Shown here in pieces: positions 43,001 to 52,396 of a stretch of DNA of 64,000 nucleotides (position 1 is its first letter; each line of letters starts with the position of its first letter). Source of the stretch: Eremothecium cymbalariae DBVPG#7215 (Eukaryota > Ascomycota > Saccharomycetes > Saccharomycetales > Saccharomycetaceae). The DNA lies in assembly GCF_000235365.1 (NCBI RefSeq), contig NC_016449.1:248001-312000 (forward strand), written 5' to 3'. The notes under the pieces are model-generated. The model worked only from the letters and a program-made list of their open reading frames with translations. It ran no database searches and was not told the DNA's origin. Both the position numbers and the translations under genes were made by a program.

Positions 43001-44457
43001 TCTTCATCCATACCAGTGACAGTGTTCTCAGTTGACAAGGAAATGAAACAATTGGTGTCCGCTGATTTGAACCCCTTGGCAGACTTAAGAGTAACAGCCA
43101 CAATACCAACTGCATCTTGAGACTGCATTTCCATAAGCTCTTCGACATCAATATCATAATGGTTTGGAGCATATAACATTGGACGAGCATTAGAGTCAAT
43201 CATACTCTTCACAAATGTCTTTAAACCTGGCAAGAAAGACATAATATCTAGACCTAGAGTATCACCACCAACAGGCTTCAAAGCGAAGTCGATTAGAGGC
43301 GGCTCTAAGAACGAAACCGATACTGTTTTAATATTAGGGAAAACATCCCCAAATTTAAGAGTGATACGCATCTTGCCTGCAACATTAATGTCCTCCACAA
43401 GAACGGGTAAAGACTTTGAAACAAAACTTTTGCCCACAGTAACCCCTAAGGCGATTTTAGGGTTAACCTTTGACTCGGCCTGTTTAGCGGTCATATCAGA
43501 CACATCATTTGGAGTGAACGAAAACTTCCAATCCATTTCAACAACATCCTTACCCTTTTTAGGGTACGATCTGATATTATCGATCGTAGGGGCTTTCGTA
43601 CCAAGAGTAAACTCATCAAGAGATAATGCATCAATACCAAACCCCGGTGCAGATCCAGCTAATTGAGGGTTGGCAATGTCCTTTACCTGTTGCGACAAAA
43701 CAGGCATATATATGACCCAGAATTTGGCCAAAAAAGTATTCAACCAAACCGAAGTCTCTAACCGATCGCCAAGGGTTTCCTCCATATCAACTCTTTTCAA
43801 GTCATCCCTTATATTCCTCTGAAAACGGCGAAGTTGCGTACGATATACAGAACCTGTACAGAAAAAGACGAACCCTAAAGCCCACCAACAAAATCCACAG
43901 TACGATAGCAACCAAGCAAAGAAACAAGTGCCAACAATAACCCCAGTATTATGGTACCAGTCGTTGTATAAAATTTCCGTAATATAAGCCCTAACCAACT
44001 TGTTATTCTCAGTCACCGGTGAACCCTTTCCACTTTTAGCGAAAGACCCAACTTTCGACCAAGGGAAGAAATCCTCTGAACTATGTTCCCCGGATACATC
44101 TAACAGAGCTTGACTTTCACGGCTAGCCCTTTCTGAGTCCCGTAGAGTAGACTCCTGGAATTGGGTCTTCTCAGGAGCAACAGTAGCATTAGTACCCATT
44201 GAAACAGGCTTGCTATCAAGCACTGGAGGCAAGGGCTCTTCTTCTGCCGATGACTTCATTACTATTCTTTCAGCTCTTGTGTCGGCTTTGATATCACCTC
44301 CTATAGGCTCTCCATTATAAGGTATTCCACTAGAACGCCCTTCCGTTATTACCATCACAGCACTTCTATCCAGTGAAGTTACAGTCGACGTAGTAATAGA
44401 ACCATGTGGATTAACAATCTGCCTCGACTGAACAGGCGCAGAAGCTTTTTCACCCAT
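40027..44457 (-). CDS. TCB3: Tricalbin Tcb3, ER-plasma membrane tether
   Basis: A 1476-residue member of the extended synaptotagmin family, holding cortical ER to the plasma membrane and transferring lipids. After a disordered N-terminus there is a hydrophobic hairpin (about 165-200, TGVIVGTCFFAWLLSYCGFCWWALGF split by polar turns), an SMP lipid-transfer domain (about 215-415), and several C2 domains from about 440 onward, including ones near 745-860, 1085-1200 and 1340-1460. Acidic Ca2+-type loops are visible, for example GMSDPFTVIKVDG and YDWDRSGSND. A short coiled coil (IERVQELEKKLAEKQEKFD) lies near 880. The place between RPL6 and COG8 equals YML072C; TCB1 and TCB2 are shorter. Confidence 0.93.
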   Translation of the reverse strand: MGEKASAPVQSRQIVNPHGSITTSTVTSLDRSAVMVITEGRSSGIPYNGEPIGGDIKADTRAERIVMKSSAEEEPLPPVLDSKPVSMGTNATVAPEKTQFQESTLRDSERASRESQALLDVSGEHSSEDFFPWSKVGSFAKSGKGSPVTENNKLVRAYITEILYNDWYHNTGVIVGTCFFAWLLSYCGFCWWALGFVFFCTGSVYRTQLRRFQRNIRDDLKRVDMEETLGDRLETSVWLNTFLAKFWVIYMPVLSQQVKDIANPQLAGSAPGFGIDALSLDEFTLGTKAPTIDNIRSYPKKGKDVVEMDWKFSFTPNDVSDMTAKQAESKVNPKIALGVTVGKSFVSKSLPVLVEDINVAGKMRITLKFGDVFPNIKTVSVSFLEPPLIDFALKPVGGDTLGLDIMSFLPGLKTFVKSMIDSNARPMLYAPNHYDIDVEELMEMQSQDAVGIVAVTLKSAKGFKSADTNCFISLSTENTVTGMDEEIRSAVKYGSSPTWDETKFLLINSLQQKLYLKCFNQNSVRKNTLIGETEFDLSDLYQQSSQEGLVADLKNGAKSKGLLKYDIKWFPVAEKDKKDDSSAASSDSDDTAIENEEANLTDAGILKFTLHKVKYLNTASSITGSLSPCGELFIDGKKVRDYRTLRHMNEPSWEDSFEILIPSKRDAEFSLRIYDERINGKTLLCEFIAPFSELMSVAENDKQYVTGSPQGEIYFSAVWKSVPIPEDTLNKSESAHDPLGGLRIHIRDALVRDELEGVGDVDPYFMISSDRSVVYKSNFYSETSNPTFDDIVYIPITSEHQIVTIDLFDYQKIGKDRFIGTCHLTTGNLMPKDPTTNRYTPAGSDGKILEWTLSDKSKKATGNILRTSVTFIPTFPVYAPHEIERVQELEKKLAEKQEKFDAEQANLKIEMEKNPSEYEVVEVDVDDKELAQLSKKEKMTFSQLVSYNSGIISFKISTGKLSKNDSYLQILCDDFAYPASVSGRAKNGTLQSEHGEYFVRDLQHSITTFRVTKKPIIKDIDDVISEVTIPTLQLLNQSYDSPTTIDLKGSTVDLVCLFSPSATKLPDTELITDTGILELDIVSAENLPAHDRNGMSDPFTVIKVDGTKLFKTEIIKKSLSPVWNANTKVPIASRTRSTLIAEVYDWDRSGSNDLLCTVRFPLSDLVPLEQQVFTLPLVPQGRIYFKTKFTPDYIRPAVNISEGTFASMPLKAVGTVANFGLGVAGAGVGAAANVATAGFGVATNVADFGIGGLQKGGRLLKGVGSFKSPLKTKDSGDSENKRDSFISPPNATPNNSYVVVQSEPPHENSSSGGKNDTTSIGGSPGPMRKRNLSQASSSLRPLIPQNIYPGRVTLLGAEGLGKSVQVRISLAKDGKMKHLYRSEKQKADATGACIFHNEICEFKAPPEANLVFGAVAHHTFSKDTNLGVAQINMGDPQLKQDSQVSIKLGSGHIIFKIEYAQDDVPPLPPVPSEYTL

Positions 44458-44956
44458 TAATCTAGTTAGCTAATTGACGAATTTTGACTTTCTTGTTCTA
44501 TGAACCAAAAGATGTGGAATGTGATAGTAACTAGCTAAATAACTATCCCATTAGCTGGCTTTTTTAAGGGCTTAATTTGTTTGCTCTTCATCTCCTTTGC
44601 TAAGAAGAATTCCATATTTGACAACTTGTTTAAAGGGGTGGAAAAAAACGGCTCACAATGATAAAGGACACCATAATCAAAATCACGACGTTTGCGCCAT
44701 CTGTATCATTTAGTACATATAGAATAGTAGGACGAGTTGAAAAGGGTTAAACACGTTCTTATGTATATTCAGGAACATTCTTCATAACCGACCATCAGTG
44801 AGGGAATGTATTAAGAATGGTTTCTGCAAGAGGGGCATGTTTGTGACTTTCAAAATAAGTTGAAATGGTGGAGAGAAACCTACGTTCTTAGTATATGTAG
44901 ATTGGTTATATTATAGAGAGCTGAAGTTTACACGTGTTACTTGGGGTGTTGGTAGT
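44458..44956 (-). other. TCB3 promoter and COG8 3' region
   Basis: 499 bases between the TCB3 start and the COG8 stop. I see promoter-like AT-rich DNA only. Confidence 0.4.
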
Positions 44957-46240
44957 TCAGTAGTTTGTGGCCAAGTCTAGTCTCTTATTTAATGCTGTTT
45001 GTAGTTCTTGGCAGGTGAATATTTGTGTCTCGAGAAGCTTATTCATGAACAAGTGATGGAAGTTTATATTGACGTCTCCCAGACGGAAAGAGCAGTAGAC
45101 TAATTGGAGGCAAACTGATTCGGACATCCTATGCAGTTTATATTCTTTAAGTTGTGCCATTAAATATTCGGTGCATTTTTGCACAAATTGTAGTAGATGC
45201 AGGCTAGTGGGGACTTCTTTCGGGTTCTCAGACACCTGGTCGAAAAGGGGAATGAATAACGATATTGTCTCTGCATGGAATAGAGAGTTGAAAACAGATA
45301 AAATGCTGTATACGTGTTCTCGGACACATTCTATCTTCCTTTTGAAGAGTAGTTCCTTTACTGTTTCTGTGACTGTTTCATCAATGGCATAAGAGTCTAT
45401 TTCTGACGTAATGAATTTGTATCGCATTGACAAACACAATTGCTGTAATGCGGAGGAATTCCCACGTAAAGGGTCAATGAAAGATAGGTAGTTTGTAATT
45501 TTCTTTAAAGTGTTAATAGTCAGGTTAGTGCTCAATAACTTTACAAGTCCTTGTAACATTGTCTCTGATATGTCTTCCTGAACAGTGGATACCACACGTG
45601 AGACCAAGTCTACGTTAGGGAATTTATTTTGCAATGAACGAGCATGCGAGTGACAGAGTAAAGCTTCCTGATAGTGTCCGGTCTTAATGCAAGTATTAAC
45701 AAGTGCCGGAATTCCCAGAAGATCGTTGATCCTCTCAATGTTCTCTAATACTAGAGTTAGACTACCGCATGACTTTGCCTCATAACATTCCCTTAGCTTA
45801 CCCAGTGCATCGTGAAATGCATCCTCCTGTTTATTGTTCTTTGCATATTCGCCTAACTCTTCTATTCCCTTTATCACTAAAGCTAAGTCTGTGCCATTAA
45901 CGCGATTTGTTTCACTAGTTTGCGTTTGTGTGTTGTCCAGCTCCCAGAGTTGGTCAGTCTCGTTGGATATACGGCTCAATTGTGACTTGATCTCATCGTC
46001 GGACAGTTCTTTGAGAATAGAATTCTTCGCCCCAATCAGCTTCTCCTTCAACTTCTTCTCGAGTCTAGCAACCTCAGCGTCTGTTTCGGCTATATCTTCT
46101 ATGACCGATCCTTGTAGAGGTTGCGAAATAAAGTACTCATCGTAATTTTCTCTTGAAGTAAGAATTGACTCAATCAACTGCTCAGCTTCAATGGTATGGT
46201 TCTTTTCGCCTACCAATATATCTTGAATTACTAATTCCAT
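44957..46240 (-). CDS. COG8: COG complex subunit Cog8
   Basis: Subunit of the conserved oligomeric Golgi tethering complex for intra-Golgi retrograde traffic. The start at 46240 (MELVIQDIL...) mirrors S. cerevisiae Cog8 (MELILNSLI); the upstream frame has no ATG. At 427 residues it is much shorter than S. cerevisiae Cog8 (607). The difference is a long charged Glu/Lys insertion missing here, not a truncation: both ends are conserved, with GSVIEDIAETDAEV near the N-terminus and VCLQLVYCSFRLGDVNINFHHLF near the C-terminus. It is head-to-head with VMA6. Confidence 0.9.
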   Translation of the reverse strand: MELVIQDILVGEKNHTIEAEQLIESILTSRENYDEYFISQPLQGSVIEDIAETDAEVARLEKKLKEKLIGAKNSILKELSDDEIKSQLSRISNETDQLWELDNTQTQTSETNRVNGTDLALVIKGIEELGEYAKNNKQEDAFHDALGKLRECYEAKSCGSLTLVLENIERINDLLGIPALVNTCIKTGHYQEALLCHSHARSLQNKFPNVDLVSRVVSTVQEDISETMLQGLVKLLSTNLTINTLKKITNYLSFIDPLRGNSSALQQLCLSMRYKFITSEIDSYAIDETVTETVKELLFKRKIECVREHVYSILSVFNSLFHAETISLFIPLFDQVSENPKEVPTSLHLLQFVQKCTEYLMAQLKEYKLHRMSESVCLQLVYCSFRLGDVNINFHHLFMNKLLETQIFTCQELQTALNKRLDLATNY

Positions 46241-46684
46241 TGGATCCCTTAACTTAAATGAGGTACTCAACTAATTTTGATGTATTAAAGGTAATTCGTA
46301 ATGGCCCAATCTGCTCCTTTCCATCAAACAATAATTTCAAAACAAAACTCCGAAAAACACCTCAAAACACTTTGTAGCGTCTCAATATATATATATATGA
46401 CCGGTTAAAGCGCTGCAAAGTCAAATGATCCGCTATTAATCCTGGGTATTATAGCTAAATGAATGCATATCTGTAGGGTCCACATCTGACTTCAAACGAG
46501 ATATATATCAACAGTCATGTTTAACGATAGAAATAAGTCTAAAATAATTGCTGGTCTTAAAAGGGGTAGAATATCTATAACATAAGTACAGAGAAGCCGC
46601 ATTTTGCTCAGTCATACAGGTGATATCAGAAGCTTTAGGAGGTATATTGTTGATTGAATAGGTCTAAGGGTGTTATTGTTCGAC
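46241..46684. other. Divergent promoter COG8/VMA6
   Basis: 444 bases between two divergent starts, with a TATATATATATATA tract near 46387-46400. No other element was recognised. Confidence 0.4.
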
Positions 46685-47728
46685 ATGGAAGGTATATTTT
46701 TTAATATTGATAATGGATTCATTGAAGGTGTGGTCAGAGGGTTCCGTAATGGTCTATTAACGACTAATCAGTACCTTAATTTAACACAGTGTGATAATTT
46801 AGATGATTTGAAATTGCAACTTTCATCAACAGACTATGGCAATTTTTTGTCAAATGTGTCATCTGAAGCGTTGACCACTTCAATTATTCAAGAACGTGCA
46901 TCTAATAAGTTGTATCAAGAGTTTCAGTATATTAGAGATCAGTCTAGTGGAAATACCAAAACTTTTCTGGATTATGTGACATATGGATATATGATTGATA
47001 ATGTTGCGTTGATGATTACGGGTACGATTCATGAGAGAGACAAGGCTGAAATTTTATCTCGTTGTCATCCTTTAGGTTGGTTCGATACGTTGCCCACCTT
47101 GACTGTGGCAACTGATTTGGAGTCTTTGTATCAAACAGTTTTGGTAGACACTCCATTGGCACCATATTTCCGTGACTGCTTTAATACTTCTGACGAACTA
47201 GATGACGTCAATATTGAAATTATTAGAAATAAATTATATCGAGCCTATTTACAAGATTTCTACGATTTTGTGACTACTGAAATCCCGGAACCTGCGCGTA
47301 TGATTGTCCAGGAGATGCTAGATTTTGAGGCTGACAGAAGAGCTATAAATATAGCCTTAAATTCTCTGCAGTCTTCGGATGTTATTACTTCAGAATTAAA
47401 ACGTGAGTTATTACCCAGTATAGGAAAATTGTATCCTACGATGACAGAACAGATGGCCACACAGGCAACTGACTTTGATTCTTTAAAATCTATTCTCAAT
47501 AATGTCCATGAATATCGGGGCATCTTTGAAACCAAGAATATTGAGGATCAATTCTATAAAATTGAAATGGAAATGTGTCGCGATGCATTTACTCAACAGT
47601 TTACAGTATCTGCCATTTGGGCATGGTTGAAGTCCAGGGAACAAGAAGTGCGTAACATAACATGGATTGCTGAATGCATTGCACAAAATCAAAGAGAAAG
47701 AATAAATAATTATATATCTGTATATTGA
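46685..47728 (+). CDS. VMA6: V-ATPase V0 subunit d
   Basis: A peripheral stalk subunit that couples the V1 sector to the proton-translocating V0 ring of the vacuolar ATPase. The 347-residue protein is colinear with S. cerevisiae Vma6 (345), with near-identical blocks such as MITGTIHERDKAEIL, CHPLGWFDTLPTL and the C-terminus RNITWIAECIAQNQRERI. The ATG at 46685 gives MEGIFFNIDNGFIEG, matching MEGVYFNIDNGFIEG; the frame upstream lacks ATG. It corresponds to YLR447C and marks the YLR track inside the YML series. Confidence 0.97.
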   Translation: MEGIFFNIDNGFIEGVVRGFRNGLLTTNQYLNLTQCDNLDDLKLQLSSTDYGNFLSNVSSEALTTSIIQERASNKLYQEFQYIRDQSSGNTKTFLDYVTYGYMIDNVALMITGTIHERDKAEILSRCHPLGWFDTLPTLTVATDLESLYQTVLVDTPLAPYFRDCFNTSDELDDVNIEIIRNKLYRAYLQDFYDFVTTEIPEPARMIVQEMLDFEADRRAINIALNSLQSSDVITSELKRELLPSIGKLYPTMTEQMATQATDFDSLKSILNNVHEYRGIFETKNIEDQFYKIEMEMCRDAFTQQFTVSAIWAWLKSREQEVRNITWIAECIAQNQRERINNYISVY

Positions 47729-47902
47729 TAGAGAGCACATTTATATTATATTTATACTGTAAATATAGTAAGTGTCGTCATCTATTATGATAGATAATAC
47801 AACTTTAATAGACACTTTTATATATTGATGCTTATGGAATTTGTTTAAGAGAGTATTCGATCAGTAATAATTATTAAATTATTTTACGACTAATTGGGTA
47901 TG

Positions 47903-50900
47903 TTAAATAACAACTTCAATGCATCTGCCAGAGTCTTCCACAGTTAAAAATATGCTTTTACAACCAGGTTCCAATTCAAATTTTATTGCAGGAAGCCCGC
48001 CCTGATACATGTGCGCATTTTTGCACTGCGAAATATCAATAAATGTAAGTGGTGCAAATCCTCCGAGTAACGAATCTACCCCAGATCTAGTTACCCTTAA
48101 GCACCCTTTTAACACTATGTTATGTAACTTCCGTAGGTGCATTGATATTCCTAACAACGAGACATTACTCACAGCTCTACCGCAGAAGCTTAAATCTAAG
48201 GTTCGAAGATTTGGACATCCTATCCACAACAACTCAATTGCAACATCTGTTAAAGAACAACAAAAAGACAAATTCAAATTTTGCAAATTCGGTGTGCAAT
48301 TGGCAATTGAACGGATGCCACTATCTGTCAGAAATATGCATTCACTCAAAATTAAAGTGTGCAAGTTTAAAAAGGACTGATAACTCCAATATGTAAACCC
48401 TGAATTAGTAAGCCCAGTGCATCGTGTAAGATCAATATAGCTCAGTCTATCCTTACCATAAATTGAAATATGATACAAAGTTAGATCGGTTATATTTTTG
48501 CAATACCTCAATATTAGTGTGTGTAAATTTTGACAACCTATAACATTGGGTCTACAAGATGCATTCCCATCAAAAGCTTCCGTTGCAATTGTTGGCTTGT
48601 CAATTTGATAAATCGGTTTAAGGTTATCGTTTTTATCGCTTGCCCGTCCGTTTTCATGCTCAAAGCAATCGGGCGCGTTAGTCGTCGACACCGAAGTACT
48701 CAGCATTGTATTCTCCCATCCAATAAGTCGCTGTATTACATCATCCCGAACTTTCCTACAGTTACTTAGATCAATTTCATTTAAAATTCGACCAATTGAA
48801 GGGGCAGCAACATCCATAATAGCCATAGCACTTATTTCCCAGCAGCTTCTCATTTTTAATTTTCTAAGCTGACCACCTATGCAAGTTTCATTAATCATAT
48901 ACGAGAAGCCGTTATCAGTTAAATGGTAGCAGTTGGAGATATCGATTGATTTTGGTCTTGAACCGACAAAATCGGAAATCTGCATTAAAGCCTTATCATC
49001 AATTGACTTGTTCCACGGCGTCAAGTCTAGTTCGTCGAACAAACCTGAAGCCACATACAATAACTGTCTCCATTTCCTGCAAACGAATCTTAACTTCATC
49101 AATTCTGGTAAACTCAAAAATTGAAAACATCGCAATAAAAGGCGATCTGGTAATGAACCGACAGAAACTTTAGGTAGATTACTTTCCTTTGCACTTACAG
49201 CAAGATCTAATAGTTTTATCTTCTTGAGTTGTGGCATATGTTGAACAGAATCGGTAGAGGAAGCAGATAACAACTTTCTACTGTCTAGTCTTGAATTTAA
49301 TTCTGGTGCTCCCACATCTACTGGGTGACAGTTGCAAGTATCTGTACCACCAGCAGATAATTTCGATATACTGCAAATTTGTAGACTTAATGGGGACATA
49401 GATCGAGAAGTTGAGGGAACAGTTTTCGATACTTTGAGACGCTGAGAGAGTGACTTAGGCTTTAATTTTTTGATTCTGGAATTAAGAGAAAAATTTCGAT
49501 CGAAGGAAATCCTAGAGGTTACATCATGTGGTGATTTCTGAGTGGAACTGTAATAAATGGAATGATCTGATACATCATAAATCTCTGAGGCACTTTGAAG
49601 ATCATTGTTCCGCGAATTCGGAAGCAACTTGAGTAGGCTTTCTGTCTTATTTGGCACTTCCATTGTTTCATGCACAGTGATTGAAGCGCCTATGGAAGTT
49701 ATGTTTTGAGGTCCTGCTTTAAGCTTTGGAGTGCTCCTTTCTTCTGATGTCTTTTTAATTTCCTGTCTTATCCATGGGTATCGTTTACAAAATTCAGTCA
49801 AAGTTTCCCCAGTTAGAACTAACAAGGAGCATTCTGAAACAGATCTAATATCTACCGATCGTGTGCAAGTAGAATGAGAAATGGGTTCTATGTCACAAAC
49901 AGAATTCAAAACCCCCTTTTCACCGAAGTACTGCCCTGGTCCAAATTTTGCCAGTACTTTGGTGCTCCTTGAATCAACGTCAGGGTCATGGTTTAAAACT
50001 TCTACTTCGCCACTTAGGACAAAGTACACATCATTTCCATAATCACCTTTGCGAAAGATATATTGAAAAGGCTGAAATTTCTTAATATCCACACAAAGTG
50101 CTAAACTATGAAGAATATCTTTGGGTAATGTTGTGAATAGCGGTATACTTTTCAAGAATTGATGAGTGGAAACCGAATCGTCAATGTTTACAAATGAAAG
50201 AGTTAATTGGTTTGGTTGGGCGAACCCATGGTTTGGCACTGACTCAGGAGTTTTCAGCTGTAATGTCAGCCCTTCCTGTTCTGTGAATGAAGAATAGCCT
50301 TCATGATTTGCATCCAAAGTATTGAGGTTTTGATCGATGATATTGGTTATGCAGGCTTTCCTTTTCTTGCCTTGCCTTGCAAGTCTTTCTTGAGCCTCAT
50401 CTCTGATCTGTCGTTCTACTGACGGGTAGTCTGTCAGTAATTGTTCGAAGTTCTCAGCCGTCAAAACGCCAACTAGAAGTTGTGATTTAGCTACCACCGT
50501 CGCAGTGCGTGGTCTATTAAATAAGATACCAATTTCACCAAAATAGAATCCTTCGACCAATTCAGCATGTATAGTCTCACCATCTGGGGATATAACATTA
50601 ACGGCACCTTTGAGGATCCAATACATGGTCCGCGCTGATTCTCCTGCCTTTAGAATATATTGCTGGGCGTGGTAAGTAACTAGCTTTAGCTTTCTCGCAA
50701 TTGAAACATAAAAAGCCTGGGAGGCATTCTGGAATAGTGAAAAACTCATTAACTTTTCAAGGGAGAAGGGTGAAATATTATCTAGTTGTGATACAGCCCA
50801 GGGGTCATCTGATACATAACACTCCGTCTCATTTTCATAAGCTCCATCATAATTAGGCGCTTTTTTACTAATATAATTACATTTTTCATCAGTAGTCATA

Positions 50901-51280
50901 TAGCCCTTGCTCGTTTCAACAACATCTTCGTACTTATTACTGATACGGCCATTCTCACTCACTTCGATCCCCAACCTTGTCTTCTTCAACACATCCACTT
51001 CCGTGGAATCTTCCTCCTTATGCTGACGTTTCTGAACTACCGTATCATCATATACAACACCCTCTCGTTGCATGCATTTGTGCATCCACTGTGGAACTAA
51101 AACACCCGTATTTCCATGCGAAACTTCCCGACTATAGCTGGCAACTCCAGATTTACACTGCACAATAGAAAATCCATATTTTTCACTTTCCATACCCAAG
51201 CTGCTGTCACTAAACCGAACTACGTTCGATAAAAGCGATCTCCTGTGGGGATGCGTCTGTCTTGACTTATTCGTGTACAT
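47903..51280 (-). CDS. Cyclic-nucleotide-binding F-box LRR protein
   Basis: An 1125-residue protein with an unusual domain order: two cNMP-binding domains (about 175-300 and 375-505), a Ser-rich linker, an F-box (about 704-748, VGSLPDRLLLRCFQFLSLPEL) and leucine-rich repeats of the Cys-containing type (about 775-1090, LNLSFCCSLTD, LDLSFCGRAVS). The phosphate-binding cassette of the first domain is intact (FGEIGILFNRPRTATV, with Glu and Arg). The second is less regular (FGEKGVLN..., with a longer loop before RSVDIRS). By family logic the F-box would bind Skp1 and the LRRs a substrate, in an SCF ubiquitin ligase. Control by cAMP or another ligand is inferred. Start is the first ATG (51280); Met at 51193 is an alternative. 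I know of no S. cerevisiae protein with this architecture. It is divergent from the MAPR gene. Confidence 0.85.
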   Translation of the reverse strand: MYTNKSRQTHPHRRSLLSNVVRFSDSSLGMESEKYGFSIVQCKSGVASYSREVSHGNTGVLVPQWMHKCMQREGVVYDDTVVQKRQHKEEDSTEVDVLKKTRLGIEVSENGRISNKYEDVVETSKGYMTTDEKCNYISKKAPNYDGAYENETECYVSDDPWAVSQLDNISPFSLEKLMSFSLFQNASQAFYVSIARKLKLVTYHAQQYILKAGESARTMYWILKGAVNVISPDGETIHAELVEGFYFGEIGILFNRPRTATVVAKSQLLVGVLTAENFEQLLTDYPSVERQIRDEAQERLARQGKKRKACITNIIDQNLNTLDANHEGYSSFTEQEGLTLQLKTPESVPNHGFAQPNQLTLSFVNIDDSVSTHQFLKSIPLFTTLPKDILHSLALCVDIKKFQPFQYIFRKGDYGNDVYFVLSGEVEVLNHDPDVDSRSTKVLAKFGPGQYFGEKGVLNSVCDIEPISHSTCTRSVDIRSVSECSLLVLTGETLTEFCKRYPWIRQEIKKTSEERSTPKLKAGPQNITSIGASITVHETMEVPNKTESLLKLLPNSRNNDLQSASEIYDVSDHSIYYSSTQKSPHDVTSRISFDRNFSLNSRIKKLKPKSLSQRLKVSKTVPSTSRSMSPLSLQICSISKLSAGGTDTCNCHPVDVGAPELNSRLDSRKLLSASSTDSVQHMPQLKKIKLLDLAVSAKESNLPKVSVGSLPDRLLLRCFQFLSLPELMKLRFVCRKWRQLLYVASGLFDELDLTPWNKSIDDKALMQISDFVGSRPKSIDISNCYHLTDNGFSYMINETCIGGQLRKLKMRSCWEISAMAIMDVAAPSIGRILNEIDLSNCRKVRDDVIQRLIGWENTMLSTSVSTTNAPDCFEHENGRASDKNDNLKPIYQIDKPTIATEAFDGNASCRPNVIGCQNLHTLILRYCKNITDLTLYHISIYGKDRLSYIDLTRCTGLTNSGFTYWSYQSFLNLHTLILSECIFLTDSGIRSIANCTPNLQNLNLSFCCSLTDVAIELLWIGCPNLRTLDLSFCGRAVSNVSLLGISMHLRKLHNIVLKGCLRVTRSGVDSLLGGFAPLTFIDISQCKNAHMYQGGLPAIKFELEPGCKSIFLTVEDSGRCIEVVI

Positions 51281-51705
51281 GGGGAAAACAACTATAGAAT
51301 TCAAATATAGCCCTTCCCTCTTGCCTTGCAATTATGTTCCCTTCCTAGACTCTCTAGATCAACAGGGTTTCGACGACTCTAGATATCAATCTAATAAAAT
51401 AATCCGTACATAAAATGTGACTTCAGATAAACCACCAATCTCTGTGAAACTCCTGCGGATATAAAATACAGTGGAACTTAAGCAATATGCAGCCGATTTT
51501 ACCTCTAGATCTCCTCGATACACTGTTCTGCTCCTTCTCCTATTTAAATTTGACTGCTTTGTATTTACAATAATTCTCCGATCACATGACTCATCCGTAC
51601 TTCAACACTTTTTTAAAAACTAATATTATGTCACACAGATGAGCCAACGGTGTTCTTGGCTGTTTGTGTTAATGGAATGTCCTTGCTTGCAGGAGTGGAG
51701 AATCC
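51281..51705. other. Divergent promoter, F-box gene / MAPR gene
   Basis: 425 bases between divergent starts. They include ATCACATG near 51589, a T-rich stretch around 51610, and nothing else I can name. Confidence 0.35.
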
Positions 51706-52311
51706 ATGATGCACCGTAAAGAGACCATAAAAACATATGCTACGGAGTCTTCCAGAAAGTTGACTTATGTAGGCAATGGGGAGAACGGTACAAGAGCCAA
51801 ATTTACTCTTTTGGATATTGTACGGATATTGTTGGGTATTCTAATGCTGTACGGCGCGTTTCACAGAATATGCTATATGAGGTATTGGGCTTCCAAAGAA
51901 GTAGCGCAGCATGCTGGTAAATACGTGCAACCTTCTGGTTACTGGAAGCTAAAGAACATAGATATTCCACACATGTTTTCCAGGGAAGAATTGGCGGAAT
52001 ACAGTTACAAAAAGAAGGATTACGGGATTGAAGAGGGCGAAACGCCCATTCTTCTATCCATTATGGGACGCGTATATGATGTGTCTGCATCACCATTTTT
52101 TTATGGGGTCCATGGGCCATATAAAATTTTTACAGGTCGTGACTGTTCAACGATCTTTGGGTTGCCTATGTGGGATATGATGTCTTTGTCCAGTACAGAA
52201 TGTTCAAGAGACATATCTCAGCTTACAGAAGCGCAGATTCGTAGGGTGGAGAGGTGGGAACAATTCTACGAAAATAAGTATCCCTTTATTGGATATTATA
52301 CTGATATATAA
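51706..52311 (+). CDS. Membrane-anchored MAPR (cytochrome b5-like heme) protein
   Basis: A 201-residue protein with one TM segment (about 34-56, LLDIVRILLGILMLYGAFHRI) and a MAPR domain (about 88-198), the fold of PGRMC1 and yeast Dap1 that binds heme and partners cytochrome P450s. The heme-ligand pattern is kept: FFYGVHGPYKIFTGRDCS (Tyr 133 and Tyr 139) and ENKYPFIG (Lys 191, Tyr 192), matching FYGPxGPY and NKYP in Dap1. S. cerevisiae Dap1 has no comparable TM segment and differs outside the core, so this looks like a separate MAPR branch, closer in layout to animal PGRMC. Whether a typical Dap1 is also present elsewhere is unknown. ATGs at 51706 and 51709 are both possible starts. Confidence 0.82.
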   Translation: MMHRKETIKTYATESSRKLTYVGNGENGTRAKFTLLDIVRILLGILMLYGAFHRICYMRYWASKEVAQHAGKYVQPSGYWKLKNIDIPHMFSREELAEYSYKKKDYGIEEGETPILLSIMGRVYDVSASPFFYGVHGPYKIFTGRDCSTIFGLPMWDMMSLSSTECSRDISQLTEAQIRRVERWEQFYENKYPFIGYYTDI

Positions 52312-52396
52312 TCTTTAGTTGCGTAAAAAAATTGAGAATCATAAAATAAAAATGTTAGTGTAAGACACGGAAACAGGCTGGATATGTCCGTGACGG

